From CAVVGZ01 sp963747965 (GTDB lineage Bacteria; Chloroflexota; Anaerolineae; Anaerolineales; Anaerolineaceae), in NCBI GenBank assembly GCA_963747965.1, contig CAVVGZ010000007.1:1-64000 (forward strand): DNA of 64,000 nt, read 5' to 3'. The translations under genes and the position numbers were made by a program. Shown one piece after another: positions 1-9,621 of this stretch (its first letter is position 1; every line of letters begins with the position of its first letter). Below the pieces are notes generated by a model, which made no database searches, was not told where the DNA came from, and saw only the letters and a list, made by a program, of their open reading frames with translations.

Positions 1-1387
1 CCAGCTCGGGATGGGTGGTTTCCGTGTAGACACGCACGATCGGCTCGGTGCCGCTGAAGCGGATCAGGAGGAAGCCGCCGTCGTCCAGGTAGAACTTGTA
101 GCCGTCCATGGTGTCGTACCGGATCACCTTGAGCCCGACAACCTCGTCCACACTGGCGGCGTCCAGACGGGCCTTGGCCAGCGGACGCTTTTCGGGCGGA
201 AACTGGGTGTCGACGCGGCTGTAGTAGTAGCGACCGCCCACTTCTTCGAACAGCATCTCCACCAGCTCGGAGGGCTTCTTGCCCGTCTTGACCATGAAAT
301 CCAGGAAACACATCGCGGCCAGGATCCCATCGCGCTCCGGCAGGTGATCGCCGAAGGCGTAGCCGCCGCTCTCCTCGCCGCCGATCATCGCGCCGATCTC
401 CTGCATCTTCGGCGCCACGAACTTGAAGCCCACGCCAACCTCGACCACGTCGACGCCGTATTTCTGGCCCAGAATCTCCAGCATGCCCGTCGTGGATAGG
501 GCCTTGACGATCGGCCGGCGATCGCCGCGCACCTTGAGCAGGTACAGCGCCATCAGGCCATAGGCCCGCAACTGGTCGATAAAGACCCCGTTCTCGTCGC
601 CCAAGCCGATGCGGTCCGCGTCGCCGTCGTTGATGATCGCCACGTCCGCGCCCACTTGCTTGACCCAGGCCAGGCCCGCGTCGACATTCGGCGGGATCGG
701 CTCGGGCCGGTGCATTTCGGGAAAGCTTGGGTTGGTCCCGCCATGCACCACGGTGACCGTCGTCTTGCCGCCGGCCAACAGCTCGTCGAACCAGCCGGAG
801 CCGTTGCCCCACATCGCGTCGTAGACAATGGTCAACCCGGCGGATTTGATCGCCTCCACGTCCACCAGCTCGCGAATACGCGCCAGGTAGGCCGGCTTGG
901 GGTCGAACGGCCGAAACAGCCCCACCGCCTGGGCTTGTTCGATCGGGATACGTCTTACCTCGCCCATCGAGCCCGGGATCAGGCTCTCGATCTGCGCCAA
1001 CCCTTCGGGCGCGATTGCTCCACCGGAGGGGTCGCGCACCTTGAAGCCGTCGTCGGCAGGCGGGTTATGGCTGGCCGTGATGTTGATCGCCCCCAGCGCG
1101 TTGTGATAGACGACATGGAAGGAAATCGCCGGAGTGGGGGTCGGTCCCTCGCAAAAGTGCACGGGGATGCCGTTGCCGGTGATAACCTCGGCTGCGGCCA
1201 AAGCAAACTCGCGGCCGGAGAAGCGCTTGTCGTGGCCGATGACGACGCCACGCGCCAGCGCGGCCGGCTTGGTGATGTCTCGCAGATAGTTTGCAAAGCC
1301 CTGCGCACAGCGGCGCACGTTGTCAAACGTGTAGTCCTCGCCAATCCGCCCGCGCCAGCCGTCGGTGCCAAAAAGAATGGGTGTCAT
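1..1387 (-). CDS. Phosphoglucomutase/phosphomannomutase, partial (3' end off window)
   Basis: An alpha-D-phosphohexomutase interconverting hexose 1- and 6-phosphates in the cytoplasm, feeding glycogen, polysaccharide and nucleotide-sugar synthesis. The reading frame is open from ATG at 1387 to the window edge (about 462 codons). It begins MTPILFGTDGWRG and carries the phosphoserine loop TASHNPP (Ser near residue 106), the Mg-binding loop DGDADR, the sugar-binding GGEESGG and the C-terminal phosphate-binding RFSGTEP. All four domains are therefore represented and only a few residues can be missing. The start is supported by AAGGAAAG just upstream. The next gene on the same strand is a GH130 phosphorylase, which would deliver a sugar 1-phosphate, so the pair makes metabolic sense. 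Whether glucose or mannose is preferred cannot be told; the family is often bifunctional. Confidence 0.93.
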   Translation of the reverse strand, partial: MTPILFGTDGWRGRIGEDYTFDNVRRCAQGFANYLRDITKPAALARGVVIGHDKRFSGREFALAAAEVITGNGIPVHFCEGPTPTPAISFHVVYHNALGAINITASHNPPADDGFKVRDPSGGAIAPEGLAQIESLIPGSMGEVRRIPIEQAQAVGLFRPFDPKPAYLARIRELVDVEAIKSAGLTIVYDAMWGNGSGWFDELLAGGKTTVTVVHGGTNPSFPEMHRPEPIPPNVDAGLAWVKQVGADVAIINDGDADRIGLGDENGVFIDQLRAYGLMALYLLKVRGDRRPIVKALSTTGMLEILGQKYGVDVVEVGVGFKFVAPKMQEIGAMIGGEESGGYAFGDHLPERDGILAAMCFLDFMVKTGKKPSELVEMLFEEVGGRYYYSRVDTQFPPEKRPLAKARLDAASVDEVVGLKVIRYDTMDGYKFYLDDGGFLLIRFSGTEPIVRVYTETTHPEL

Positions 1388-1452
1388 GGATGCTTTCCTT
1401 GTGATCCGTTGAAGACGGTAGATTGGTAGATTGGTACCGGAGGGTGTGCGGA

Positions 1453-2485
1453 TTAGACCTTCGAATTGGCCTTGACGAAATCGATCATCTCGCTCACGTA
1501 GGCGAAGGCCAGGCAAACGACTGTATCCGCGCCGCCGTAGTAGATGGCCATGCGACCGGTGTCGGCGTCAACGAGGGTCGCGCAGGGAAAGGCCACATTG
1601 GGCACATCGCCGACCCGCTCGTAGGGCGCTTGCGGCGCCAGCAGATACGGCTCGGTGCGATACAGCACTTTCCACGGTTGGTCCAGGTCCAGAAGAGCTG
1701 CACCGAAGCTGTAGACGAAGCCGTTGCACGAGGTCAATACGCCGTGGTAGATCAATAGCCAGCCCTCGGAGGTCTCGATCGGCGTCGGCCCGGCGCCGAT
1801 CTTGGTGCTCTGCCAACCGCCGGCTTTGCCCATCACAAAGCGATGCCGGCCCCAATGCGTCATGTCCGGGCTTTCGCTGTAGAAAATGTCGCCAAATGGG
1901 GTGTGGCCGTTGTCGCTGGGCCGGCTCAGCATGGCGACTTTGCCGTCGATTCGACGAGGAAACAGCACGCCGTTGCGGTTGAAGGGTAAAAAGGCGTTGT
2001 CGAGCTGGTAGAACGTCTCGAAGTCGTGGGTATAGCCCACGCCGATCGTGGGGCCGTGGTGGTAGTTGCACCAGGTGACGTAGTATCGATCCTCCAGCCA
2101 GGTCACGCGGGGATCATAGCCGTAGCCCCATACGTTGATCTCGGCAGCAACCGGGTTGTCGGGGACAAACACAATGCGCTCGGGCGTCAGCTGCCAATTG
2201 ATGGCATCCTGGCTCTTGCCGGCGTGGAGCTGCATGTCGCGAACTCTTGGTATCGACACGAAAAACGCCGGCGAAGCCATCTTTAAAGGGCACGACGGCG
2301 CTATTGAAGATGCTGTTCGAGGTAGGTAGCAGGTCGTGGGGAATGATCGGGTTGCGCTGATAGCGCCACACGACATCGCTAGAGCCGGCCGGCCGGTCCT
2401 CCCACGGCAAGGTCGGCAGAGATGACCCGACGATCGAACGACCCGGTTCGGAGGTTACAGGAAGAAGATGGGGAAGTGTTTGCAT
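1453..2485 (-). CDS. GH130 beta-mannoside phosphorylase-like protein, one frameshift
   Basis: Glycoside hydrolase family 130 proteins phosphorolyse beta-mannosides (mannosyl-glucose, mannooligosaccharides, some N-glycan cores), releasing mannose 1-phosphate. The five-bladed propeller pattern is recognisable: WRYQRNPII near the N-terminus, GYDPRVTWLEDRYYVTW containing the conserved Asp, NGVLFPRRIDGKVAMLSRPS, and IYHGV. The N-terminal and C-terminal halves are in different frames. The break lies at about 2242-2246, where removing one T from AAGAGTTCGCGAC restores VDTKSRDMQLHAGKS, giving about 343 residues, the usual family length. Start ATG 2485 is preceded by AGGAAA. The neighbouring phosphohexomutase would convert the sugar 1-phosphate product. 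The exact substrate subfamily is not resolved. Confidence 0.85.
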
Positions 2486-2533
2486 CGTTGCATTTCCTAG
2501 GTCAATGAATAATGATTGATGGAACGGAAAACC

Positions 2534-2635
2534 GCGTGTAGGGGCGGGTCTTGCATCCGGGTGGTTGGCAGGTACCACAGATGGTGCAAGACTCGCGGGG
2601 GCCGACGGGCGGGTGCAAGACCCGCCCCTACACGC
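2534..2635. repeat. REP-like palindrome overlapping the 3' end of the TauE gene
   Basis: Two perfect 22-bp inverted arms lie at 2534-2555 and 2614-2635 (core GTAGGGGCGGGTCTTGCA). A degraded third copy lies in the loop. The right arm extends into the exporter gene and supplies its stop codon (TAG, 2628-2630). The core resembles the REP-like elements at 33135-33178 and 33652-33675 near the RAYT gene. Confidence 0.85.
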
Positions 2636-3406
2636 GCACGAAATAGATCACCGCGACCGTCACGCCGATCACCACCACCACGCGGCGCAACGTCTCAGGG
2701 TGGATACGTCCGGCCAGCAAGCCGCCGAGGACGCCGCCGGCCAATGCGCCCACGGCCATGACCAGCGCCGCCGGCCAAACCACCCGTCCGGAGAAGAGAA
2801 AAAAGGTGGCCGCGGCGATGTTGACGCTGAAGGCGATGGCCTGTTTGAGCGCGCTGAGCCGCGTGAAGGTATCGTCGATGACCAATGCCAGCACGGCCAA
2901 AACGATGATACTCAGCCCGGCGCCGAAATAGCCGCCGTACACCGATGCGGCGAACACGGGCAGGACTACCCAGGCCTCGTTACGGCCCGTGAGTCCGCCC
3001 CGCCGCTGCGCTTGAGCACCCAGCGCCGCAGCCGATCCTGGAACGCCAGCAGGCCGGAGGCCAAGAGGATCATATACGGCACCAGGGTGCGAAACAGCCG
3101 CTCGTCGGTCTGAACCAGCAGGAACGCGCCGACGATCCCGCCAAGCACACCCGTCGGCACCAACAGCCACAGGCGCCGGCGCTGGCCGGCCAGATCCTTG
3201 ACCTGCGCCATCGTCGCGCCCAGATAGCCGGGCACCAGGGCCACCGTGTTGGTGATGCTGGCCGACACGGGCGGCACGCCCACGGCAATCAAGGCCGGGA
3301 AGGTGATCAGGGTGCCGCCGCCGGCAAGGGCGTTGACGGCCCCGGCCGCGATCGCAGCCAGGCCTAGCAGCACGAAGTCCAGCGTGCTTAGAGGATCGAC
3401 CAGCAT
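2628..3406 (-). CDS. TauE/SafE (TSUP) family membrane exporter, one frameshift
   Basis: Member of the TauE/SafE/TSUP family of integral membrane proteins, linked in other bacteria to export of sulfite, sulfoacetate or other organic anions. The N-terminal half shows the family hallmark NALAGGGTLITFPALIAVGV followed by ASITNTVALVPGYLG. The second half has the repeat-like segment YGGYFGAGLSIIVLAV and further hydrophobic helices, about eight in total. The two halves are in different frames. The break is at about 2985-3010, after RWVLKRSGG; one missing base would give about 259 residues. The start ATG (3406) lies 3 nt after the in-frame stop of the upstream saccharopine dehydrogenase, which suggests translational coupling. 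The stop codon lies within a REP-like palindrome, so the extreme C-terminus may have been rewritten by the repeat. The substrate is unknown. Confidence 0.85.
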
Positions 3407-3409
3407 GGG

Positions 3410-4738
3410 CTAGGCAGGTTCCCAGGTCTCGACGAAGTGAATGCCTTGGCCTCCAGCTCCGCCAGCACAGGCTCGTAGATCTCCGGCACCACCGGCACCT
3501 GCACGCCGGTCAGAGTGATCTGGCCATGCAGGATCATCGCGACGGCGATGGCCGCCGGCAGGCCCACGGTGCGCGCCATCGAGGTGTAGCCGTTCGGGAT
3601 ACCGAAGTCGACCATGGTCGAGGTGATGCGCTCTTGGCGGTCAGCATACTCGGCCAGGAACTCGTGCCTGAGGATGAGCATATCCCGCTCGCCAGGCTGG
3701 TATTGCATCTTCTCCAGCATACGCGCCGTTAGGATGTCGATCGGCGCAGCCTGGCCGGCAGGCAACGGGTCGTTGCTCAGCAGCCCCAGCCACGCCAGGT
3801 GGTCGAGCACCGGCGAGTCCAGCGATAGGTCCAGGTAAGCCGCCAGCGCGGCCCGCAGGTTATGCCCCTCGCTGCCGATGAGCTTCGCCGTAAACTGGGC
3901 GAAGGTCGAGACCGGTGCGCCGTCCAGCGGCTTCTCGTCCAGCAGGCCCAGGTCGGCGATCTTGCGCAGGGTCTGGCACCAGCCGGCGTAGCGCAACGTG
4001 CCGCGGAAGAAGGTCGCGGGCGTGGTGATGCCGTAGGTCTGCATGTAGGGCAGGCTGTCGCGGTTGGGATAGCCGTCGAAAGCCGATCACCTTGCCTTCG
4101 ACCTCGACCGGCACGGTCCAGTAGTGGTCAAACAGCTCGTCGCCGGGGATGCTGACGTCCTGGCCGTCCCAGCGATAATGGGCCGGGTTCTTGCCTGCCA
4201 ACAGCACGCCGCGCGGGCTCCACGAGAACTTGTAGCCGAAGGGATTGGTGTTGGCCTCCGGCGCGGGCAGCCCGCCGCACCAGGAGACGAACTTCGTGAC
4301 CCGGCCGCCGCCGGCCTGCACCCGGTGGATGACGCGCATCGCGGTCATGTGGTCGATGCCCGGGTCGACGCCGATCTCGTTGAGCAGGATGATACCCGCC
4401 TCGCGCGCCGCCGCGTCGAGCTGCGCCATCGCCTCTTTGACGTACGAGGTGGTGACCATGTGGACGCGATGCTTGAGACACAGGGTAGCCACCACGGGGT
4501 GATACGCATACGGCAGCAGGCTGACCGCCAGGTCGGCCTCTTTGATCAGCGCCTCGAGCGCCGCCGGATCGTCGGAATTGACCTGCACCGCGCGCCCGCG
4601 CGGGTGGCCCTTGACCAACGCCTCGGCCTTGCTGACCGTGCGGCTGGCGACGGTGACCTCGAAGTCAGGCTGGCTAAGCAAATACTCGACATGCGCGCCG
4701 GCCACCATGCCGGCGCCGAAGACGACGATTCGTTTCAT
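3410..4738 (-). CDS. Saccharopine dehydrogenase (saccharopine reductase-type), two frameshifts
   Basis: NAD(P)-dependent saccharopine dehydrogenase of the LYS9/LYS1-like fold, here probably the glutamate-forming half of saccharopine-type lysine catabolism. The N-terminal Rossmann motif is VVFGAGMVAGAHVEYL, followed by SLLPYAYHPVVATLCL, GVDPGIDHMTAMRVIH and VSWCGGLPAPEANTNPFGYK, which are typical of the saccharopine-binding region. Two breaks are visible. Near 4080 one extra T in GGCTTTCGAC should give IGFDGYPNRDSLPYMQTYG. Near 3443 one missing G should give EAKGIHFVETWEPA ending at 3410. With both corrected the protein is about 442 residues, normal for the family. Start 4738 has AAAGGAGT at good spacing. 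The neighbouring gene upstream encodes a lysine-ketoglutarate reductase-like protein, which strengthens the pathway call. Confidence 0.88.
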
Positions 4739-4761
4739 GAAGGACGACTCCTTTGATCATT

Positions 4762-4859
4762 GGTGGAGGGTGGAGAGTGGAGAGTGGAGGGTGGAGAGTA
4801 GAGGCTGGTAGTACCAGCCATCTCGACTCATCCACTCTCCACTCTCCACTCTCCACCTC
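4762..4859. repeat. Heptameric tandem repeat arranged as a large inverted repeat
   Basis: The left arm (about 4762-4801) is built from 7-bp units GTGGAGA/GTGGAGG. The right arm (about 4831-4859) consists of the reverse-complement units CCACTCT. A perfect short palindrome GGCTGGTA-G-TACCAGCC sits between them at 4804-4820. The block fills the gap between the two lysine-pathway genes and could fold into a long hairpin. It resembles the short tandemly repeated repetitive sequences known from cyanobacteria. Confidence 0.85.
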
Positions 4860-6177
4860 TCACGGTTCACTCAGATGTTGCTGCAAATACCGATAAGCCG
4901 GCGTCAGCTCGCCGCGATGGACGATGACGGCGCGTTTGATCTCCGGCGGCAGGTCCAGGGCGTCGAAGGGGGCGCTATAGTCGGCTGCGGCTAGGGCTGG
5001 CAAATAGGGCTGCAGCACGCGGCTGAAGTCGTTCGAGGCATCGCGCGGCAGCTCGCTCGGCAGGATGTCCACGGCCATGACGACGACGCCGTCGCCTTCG
5101 TACCCGTCCATATCCTCGCCGGTCTGCGGGTTGTAGACAAACACCGGCTCGCCCGGCTCGGTGGCGCGCACGGTGCACTCGATCGCGCCGTCGATGTCGC
5201 AGCTGATGTCGCCGATCACACGCAGGCGAAGCTCGTCACGGGCAGCCTGTTCGCGCAGATAAGCCTTCGTCACCAGCCTGGGATAGCGCGGATCCCAGTA
5301 GATGGCATTGACCAGCACGTCCAGGTGCGGGAGGTACGGTTCGAAGACCGGATCGAACGCCTCGGGATGCGCATAGTAATGCTGAAGGTCGAAGGCCTCG
5401 CCTGCTGCCTTGGGTCTGGCCATGTGTTCCTCACGAAAGGTGGTAGCGTAGATGACGTGGCGCGAGCGCGCTGGGTCAGTCGAAAGCGCCGCCAGCTCGC
5501 CCGGCTCCACGCGCTGCACGGGCAGCAGATCCAGGATGTCCCATACGCCGCGCGCGACGTTGCCATAGCCGGCCACGCCGATGGTCAGCGGCGCTAGTGC
5601 CTCCGGCAGGCCCTGCGAACGGATCGCCTCAGCCGCCTGCAGCCACCGCGGCCTTGGCCTCGGCCAAGTCGTGGTAGTCGTATGGATGGCCGAGCCCGGC
5701 GAAGGGCGTGTCGATGCCCTGCCAGGCCAGGCGTTTGCCCAGCGCCCACAGCGTCTCCAACATGCCGGCCACGCCGGCGTGCCAGCCGAAGAAGATCAGC
5801 CGCCTGCCTTGGTCGTCGGTGACCTTCTCGTAGTCGATCAGCGTGCAGCCCAGCTCAAGCATGCGCCGCAGCATGGGCATGTTGAACGGCTGGCCCTTGA
5901 TGACGTGCGCGAAAAAGACATAGGCCTGGCCAGGCTCGAAGACGTAGGAAGGAATTTCCTTGATCGCGAAAACCACGGGGCAGGCGCTAAGGCTTTCCTG
6001 GACGACAGCGCCTGCCTGGCTGAACTCGGCGTCGGCAAAAGCCCGGACGGGTGAAGGCTGGACAATCACCTGGACGCCGTGCTGCTCGCGCAATTCTCTG
6101 GCGACGTCCGGGGTGATAGGGACGCGGCGTTCCCATTGGCTTTTGTCCTCTCGACGGACACCGACGTATCGCTGCAT
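4860..6177 (-). CDS. Lysine-ketoglutarate reductase-like protein (AlaDH/PNT fold), one frameshift
   Basis: Resembles the lysine-2-oxoglutarate reductase (saccharopine dehydrogenase, lysine-forming) of the alanine dehydrogenase/transhydrogenase N-terminal superfamily, which condenses lysine and 2-oxoglutarate to saccharopine. Visible features are the N-terminal VGVRREDKSQWERRVPITPD, VFAIKEIPSYVFEPG, YVFFAHVIKGQPFNMPML and the Rossmann motif VAGYGNVARGVWDIL, then YWDPRYPRLVTK, GDISCDIDGAIECT and YNPQTGEDMDGY. The frame breaks near 5638; dropping one G in GCAGGCGGCTGAG joins AVAAAEAIRSQG to GVAGYGNVARG and gives about 438 residues. Start 6177 has AGGAAAG upstream. The saccharopine dehydrogenase follows after a repeat. 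In plants and animals these two activities are fused; here they are separate genes on one strand. Confidence 0.85.
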
Positions 6178-6397
6178 GGCGACTTTCCTTTTATGCGGCC
6201 GGCTGAATGAACGGCTTGCCAGCCGGAACGATTTCTATGTGTAGTATACAACGGGTCCCTGATAGGAGTGAAATGAAACACCACCGAAACAACTTCGGCC
6301 GGCCGATGCTGCAAAAATAGGTCCAGGTGCGTTTAACAAGGAAGTACTCAAGATGCGGCACTCCCGCAGCACCGGCAGTGAAAGATCGGCAGGAAGA

Positions 6398-6429
6398 CCA
6401 GCCTCGCTGCAAAACAGCGAGAAGCCTGG
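6398..6429 (+). other. Hairpin in the leader of the amylase gene
   Basis: Within the 275-bp gap between the divergent lysine and amylase genes, CTCGCTG (6403-6409) and CAGCGAG (6415-6421) form a 7-bp stem with a CAAAA loop. It is enclosed by CCAG (6398-6401) and CTGG (6426-6429). It lies 25-55 nt upstream of the amylase start. Function unknown; no riboswitch class was convincingly matched. Confidence 0.4.
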
Positions 6430-6453
6430 CAACCAAAAATCAGGAGCAATAGC

Positions 6454-7953
6454 ATGATCACCCAAGACGACGTCATTTACTTCGTTATCACCGACCGCTT
6501 TTTCAACGGCGACCCCAGTAACGACCAGCCAGCCGAGCCGGCCAATCCTCAGCACTTTCACGGCGGTGACTTTGCCGGGCTGGTGCAGAAGATCCCCTAC
6601 TTCAAGACCCTCGGCATCACTGCGGTTTGGCTGACACCGGTCTACGTCAACATCGTGGATCTGAATGGCAGCGCCGGCTATCACGGCTACTGGGCCGTAG
6701 ACTTCGAGCGCATCGACCCGCACCTGTACACGGCCCGGCCCGACCTGGCCGAGGGCAGTCGCGCGTACCTGGCCGAGTTGGTGCAGACCTTCCACGCCGC
6801 CGGCCTGAAGGTGGTGCTCGACATGGTGGTCAACCACACGGGTTATCACACGCCGGGATACGAGGACTATCCACGCAAGCGCCTGCGGGCCTGAGCATTT
6901 CAACGATCCACAGCCAGCGGCGAGGTGAAGGGATCGCTGTCCGGGCTGCCGGACCTGAACCACGACCTGCCTGAGGTGGCCGACTATTTCGTGCAAAACA
7001 TCCTGGACTGGATCGAGCAGACGGGCATCGACGGCATCCGTATGGACACCGTCAAGCACGTCGAGCCGATGTTCTGGTACCTGTTCAAGTCGCTGATACG
7101 CACGCGGCACCCCCAGGTGACGCTGCTCGGCGAGGTATTGAACTTCGACCCGGAGCAGGTCGGCCCGTTCCAGCAGCAACACGACTTCGACACGCTGTTC
7201 GACTTTCCCCTGTGCGGGGCGATCAAGGGTACACTCGTGTGGGACCGGCCCATGACCGACCTGGCCCGCCCGCGGCTGCAGCCCGACGAGCCGCGTGGCA
7301 TCCTGGACCGGGAAGCGCCCTACACCAACGCCAACCGGCTGGTGACCTTGCTGGACAACCACGACCTGGACCGGCGCATCACGACCGAAATCCTGGATCG
7401 CGTCGGACACTGGGATCGCGACCTGGCGCGCAAAATCTTGAAGATGTGCGTCACTTTCCTGTTCACCACCCGCGGCATCCCCCAGATCTACTACGGCACG
7501 GAGATCGGCCTTGAAGGCCGCAAGGACCCGGACAACCGCCGAGACATGCCCTGGGAGATGTTCGACGCAGACAACCGTCCGGCGCTCGATCACGCCTTCG
7601 AGCGCGACATCTTCGACCATACGGTGCGCATGATTCAGGTTCGCCACCAAAACCCTGCCATCCGCTTTGGCTATCTCTTTACGCTTTATGTCGACCAGTT
7701 CTTCTACGCGTATCTGCGGGAGTTCCAGGGCAACCTGGTGTTGGTCGCCATCAACAACGGCCGGGACCCGATGCCCTCCCCCGCGACGGTCGAGATCGGC
7801 GGGAACAGCAACATTCCACCGCGCATCAAGGAGCGCCTCATGGGCAACCAGATCCTGGTGAGCCAGATTCCCGAGCTGGCTGACGTCACGGCCACCGCTG
7901 GGCAGGTGCATGTGCAGTTGCCGGGCAAGACGGCGGGGGTCTGGACGCTCTAA
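6454..7953 (+). CDS. GH13 alpha-amylase family enzyme, frameshifted near 6.9 kb
   Basis: Cytoplasmic alpha-amylase family (GH13) TIM-barrel enzyme acting on alpha-glucans; no signal peptide is visible. The four GH13 regions are present: region I DMVVNHTG, region II GIDGIRMDTVKHV with the nucleophile Asp, region III LLGEVLN with the acid/base Glu, and region IV LLDNHDLDRR. The N-terminus shows the usual VIYFVITDRFFNGDPSND. The first part ends at a stop near 6894 and the second part resumes at about 6925. Between them, PEHFNDPQPAA can be read in the third frame, so two small indels (about 6884 and 6915) explain the break better than real truncation. A C-terminal beta-domain completes about 495 residues. 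Start ATG 6454 is preceded by AGGAG. Substrate preference (maltodextrin, pullulan, cyclodextrin) is not determined. Confidence 0.9.
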
Positions 7954-8062
7954 CTAGTACCGGACGGACTTGCGCCAACCTGTACTAGCCACGCGGCAGA
8001 TCGAGCAGGGCCAAAGTAAACTGCGCAGTAACTGCTCACACTTAAGCAACAAAACGAGTGAT

Positions 8063-8196
8063 AATGTGGGATAACTGTGGGATACTGTGGGATAGGGGAG
8101 TAGTGAGGTAGATGAGATAGTGAGTTATGAACTGTAGGAACAGCGCATCTCACTATCTCAGCTATCTCACTCCTCACTATCTCACTACCTCACTAC
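8063..8196. repeat. Short-period tandem and inverted repeat between convergent genes
   Basis: The 245-bp gap between the amylase (+) and the AlbA gene (-) contains three GTGGGATA-type units (8066-8096). These are followed by an imperfect inverted repeat with arms at about 8097-8124 and 8170-8196, built of GTGAGATA/TATCTCAC-like units. It could act as a bidirectional hairpin between convergent transcripts, but no clear U-tract is seen. Confidence 0.7.
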
Positions 8197-8198
8197 TC

Positions 8199-9611
8199 TC
8201 ACTTCAGGATGTAATAAGTCGCCCGCTTCTCCCCGATCTTCATGATAAGTCCGTGGTCCACCAGGTCGGACAGGTCGCGGCGGATGGTCTCCGGGCTGAC
8301 GTCCGGGCTGAACTGCTGATAATCGCGATTGGTGATGCGGCCATGCTGCGCCAAAAAGGCCAGGGCCTGCTCCTGGCGCGGGTTGAGGAGGAGGTTGCCC
8401 CAGCGCTGCGCCTCAGGCGTTGCGTTGACCAGCTCGTTGCCATGACCCAGCAATGTGACGCGAAAACCGGCTGCCGTCTCCTCGAAGCGCGGCGCCGGCA
8501 GGTCGGACTCCTGCATGGCAGCGATCATGCGGTCGATCCCGTACCCCAGCCGTTCGATGAAGCCCAGGTCACTCAGAATCTGTACGATCACTTCGTTGCG
8601 GCTGAAACGTTCGTTGATCAGGTTGTCCAGCGTCACGTGGCCGGGCAGCCGGCCTGGGCTGTAGATTTCCATGCGATCGCTGAACATCAGCAGACGGATG
8701 CTGTCGCCGCGCAGGCTGTAGTCACGGTGGCCTACGGCGTTGACGACCGCCTCGCGCGCCACCGCCAACGGGTATTCGGCGACTTCCTCGCGCGTAAATC
8801 CACGGATGCGCATGCCGCGCCGCATGTTGGCGGCGATAAACGCCTCGGCCCGGCGGATTTGCTCCGGCAACGTGCCGCGGATGTCATCGCGCACGAACTC
8901 GTCGCCCATGGTCGTTCCCGCATAGCGCACCGCGATGATCTCAGCCGAGGGCAGATATTGCTGCGGGTTGGAGCCAAACAGCAGAAGGCCGGCGAAGGTC
9001 GGCACGTAGTCTCCCTGGGGTGTCGCCTTGAGACAGCCACGCGTGAGCAGCGCAGCCGACATCGAGGTGGCGGTCAGCCCGGCGAGCCGATCGAGATAGC
9101 GCTGCACCAGGCTATCGTCCAAATCCGCCCGGCCGGCGCCCGGCGCCACTGACGACTCGAAGTGGGCTTCACCGCGGGCAATCAGGAGCATGCGCAGTTC
9201 AGCCGTCGACAGGGTGCGGTTCTCCTTGCCGTCGCGCGTCACATACTGCCCTTTGATGCTGTACACCTGCGACAGGCCCGGCGGCACGTGAACCACACAA
9301 ACGTCGCGCCCTTCCACCTGTACCGTCTCGGGTAATGGCAACACGAGGGGCGGGTCGGCCATCAGCGCCGCGGCCACCGCCTGGTTCTCCGTCATCTGCG
9401 GGGCAGCCAGCCCGCTGACTTGACCTGCGGCGCTGACGCCCAGCAGCAGCGCGCCGCCGTGTGCGTTGGCCAGCGCCACCAGCGTCTCGCCGATCTTGCG
9501 CGGGCTGGCCAACTCCGGCAAAAACGCCAGCGCTGTTCCGCCGCCCGACTCCAGCCATTGGACCACCTGTTGAGGCGATGTTTTGTACGTTGAGGAGGTC
9601 ACAAAGTCCAT
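8199..9611 (-). CDS. AlbA_2/Schlafen-type ATP-binding transcriptional regulator
   Basis: A putative regulator of the COG2865 type: an N-terminal AlbA_2 (Schlafen AAA-4-like) domain (about residues 10-130, with ASPRKIGETLVALANAHGG and LLLGV), a middle linker, a C-terminal HATPase_c_4 domain (VAREAVVNAVGHRDY as the N-box region, then RMEIYSPGRLPG) and a winged-helix module at the end (ITNRDYQQFSPDVSPETI followed by DLSDLVDHGLI). It is intact at 470 residues with no frame break, which is notable in this part of the window. Such proteins usually act as stand-alone regulators; the ligand and DNA target are unknown. It is transcribed toward the convergent amylase gene, away from the lipoprotein/lon region. 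Confidence 0.85.
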   Translation of the reverse strand: MDFVTSSTYKTSPQQVVQWLESGGGTALAFLPELASPRKIGETLVALANAHGGALLLGVSAAGQVSGLAAPQMTENQAVAAALMADPPLVLPLPETVQVEGRDVCVVHVPPGLSQVYSIKGQYVTRDGKENRTLSTAELRMLLIARGEAHFESSVAPGAGRADLDDSLVQRYLDRLAGLTATSMSAALLTRGCLKATPQGDYVPTFAGLLLFGSNPQQYLPSAEIIAVRYAGTTMGDEFVRDDIRGTLPEQIRRAEAFIAANMRRGMRIRGFTREEVAEYPLAVAREAVVNAVGHRDYSLRGDSIRLLMFSDRMEIYSPGRLPGHVTLDNLINERFSRNEVIVQILSDLGFIERLGYGIDRMIAAMQESDLPAPRFEETAAGFRVTLLGHGNELVNATPEAQRWGNLLLNPRQEQALAFLAQHGRITNRDYQQFSPDVSPETIRRDLSDLVDHGLIMKIGEKRATYYILK

Positions 9612-9621
9612 GGGTTTCGTT

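Noticed and set aside
656..1429. 257-codon open frame on the plus strand opposite the phosphohexomutase
   Set aside because: The minus-strand reading contains TASHNPP and DGDADR; the plus reading is a shadow.
4762..4859. CRISPR-like array
   Set aside because: The units are 7 bp with no spacers, and no cas genes occur in the window.
6360..6453. SAM-I-like element (GAAGCCTGGCAACC) in the amylase leader
   Set aside because: Only the short GCAACC-like string matches; the P1 helix, kink-turn and pseudoknot of SAM-I are not found and the downstream gene does not fit.
6235..7911. 558-codon open frame on the minus strand opposite the amylase gene
   Set aside because: It is antisense to a clear GH13 gene with all four conserved regions; long antisense frames are expected in GC-rich codon usage, and its translation shows no family pattern.
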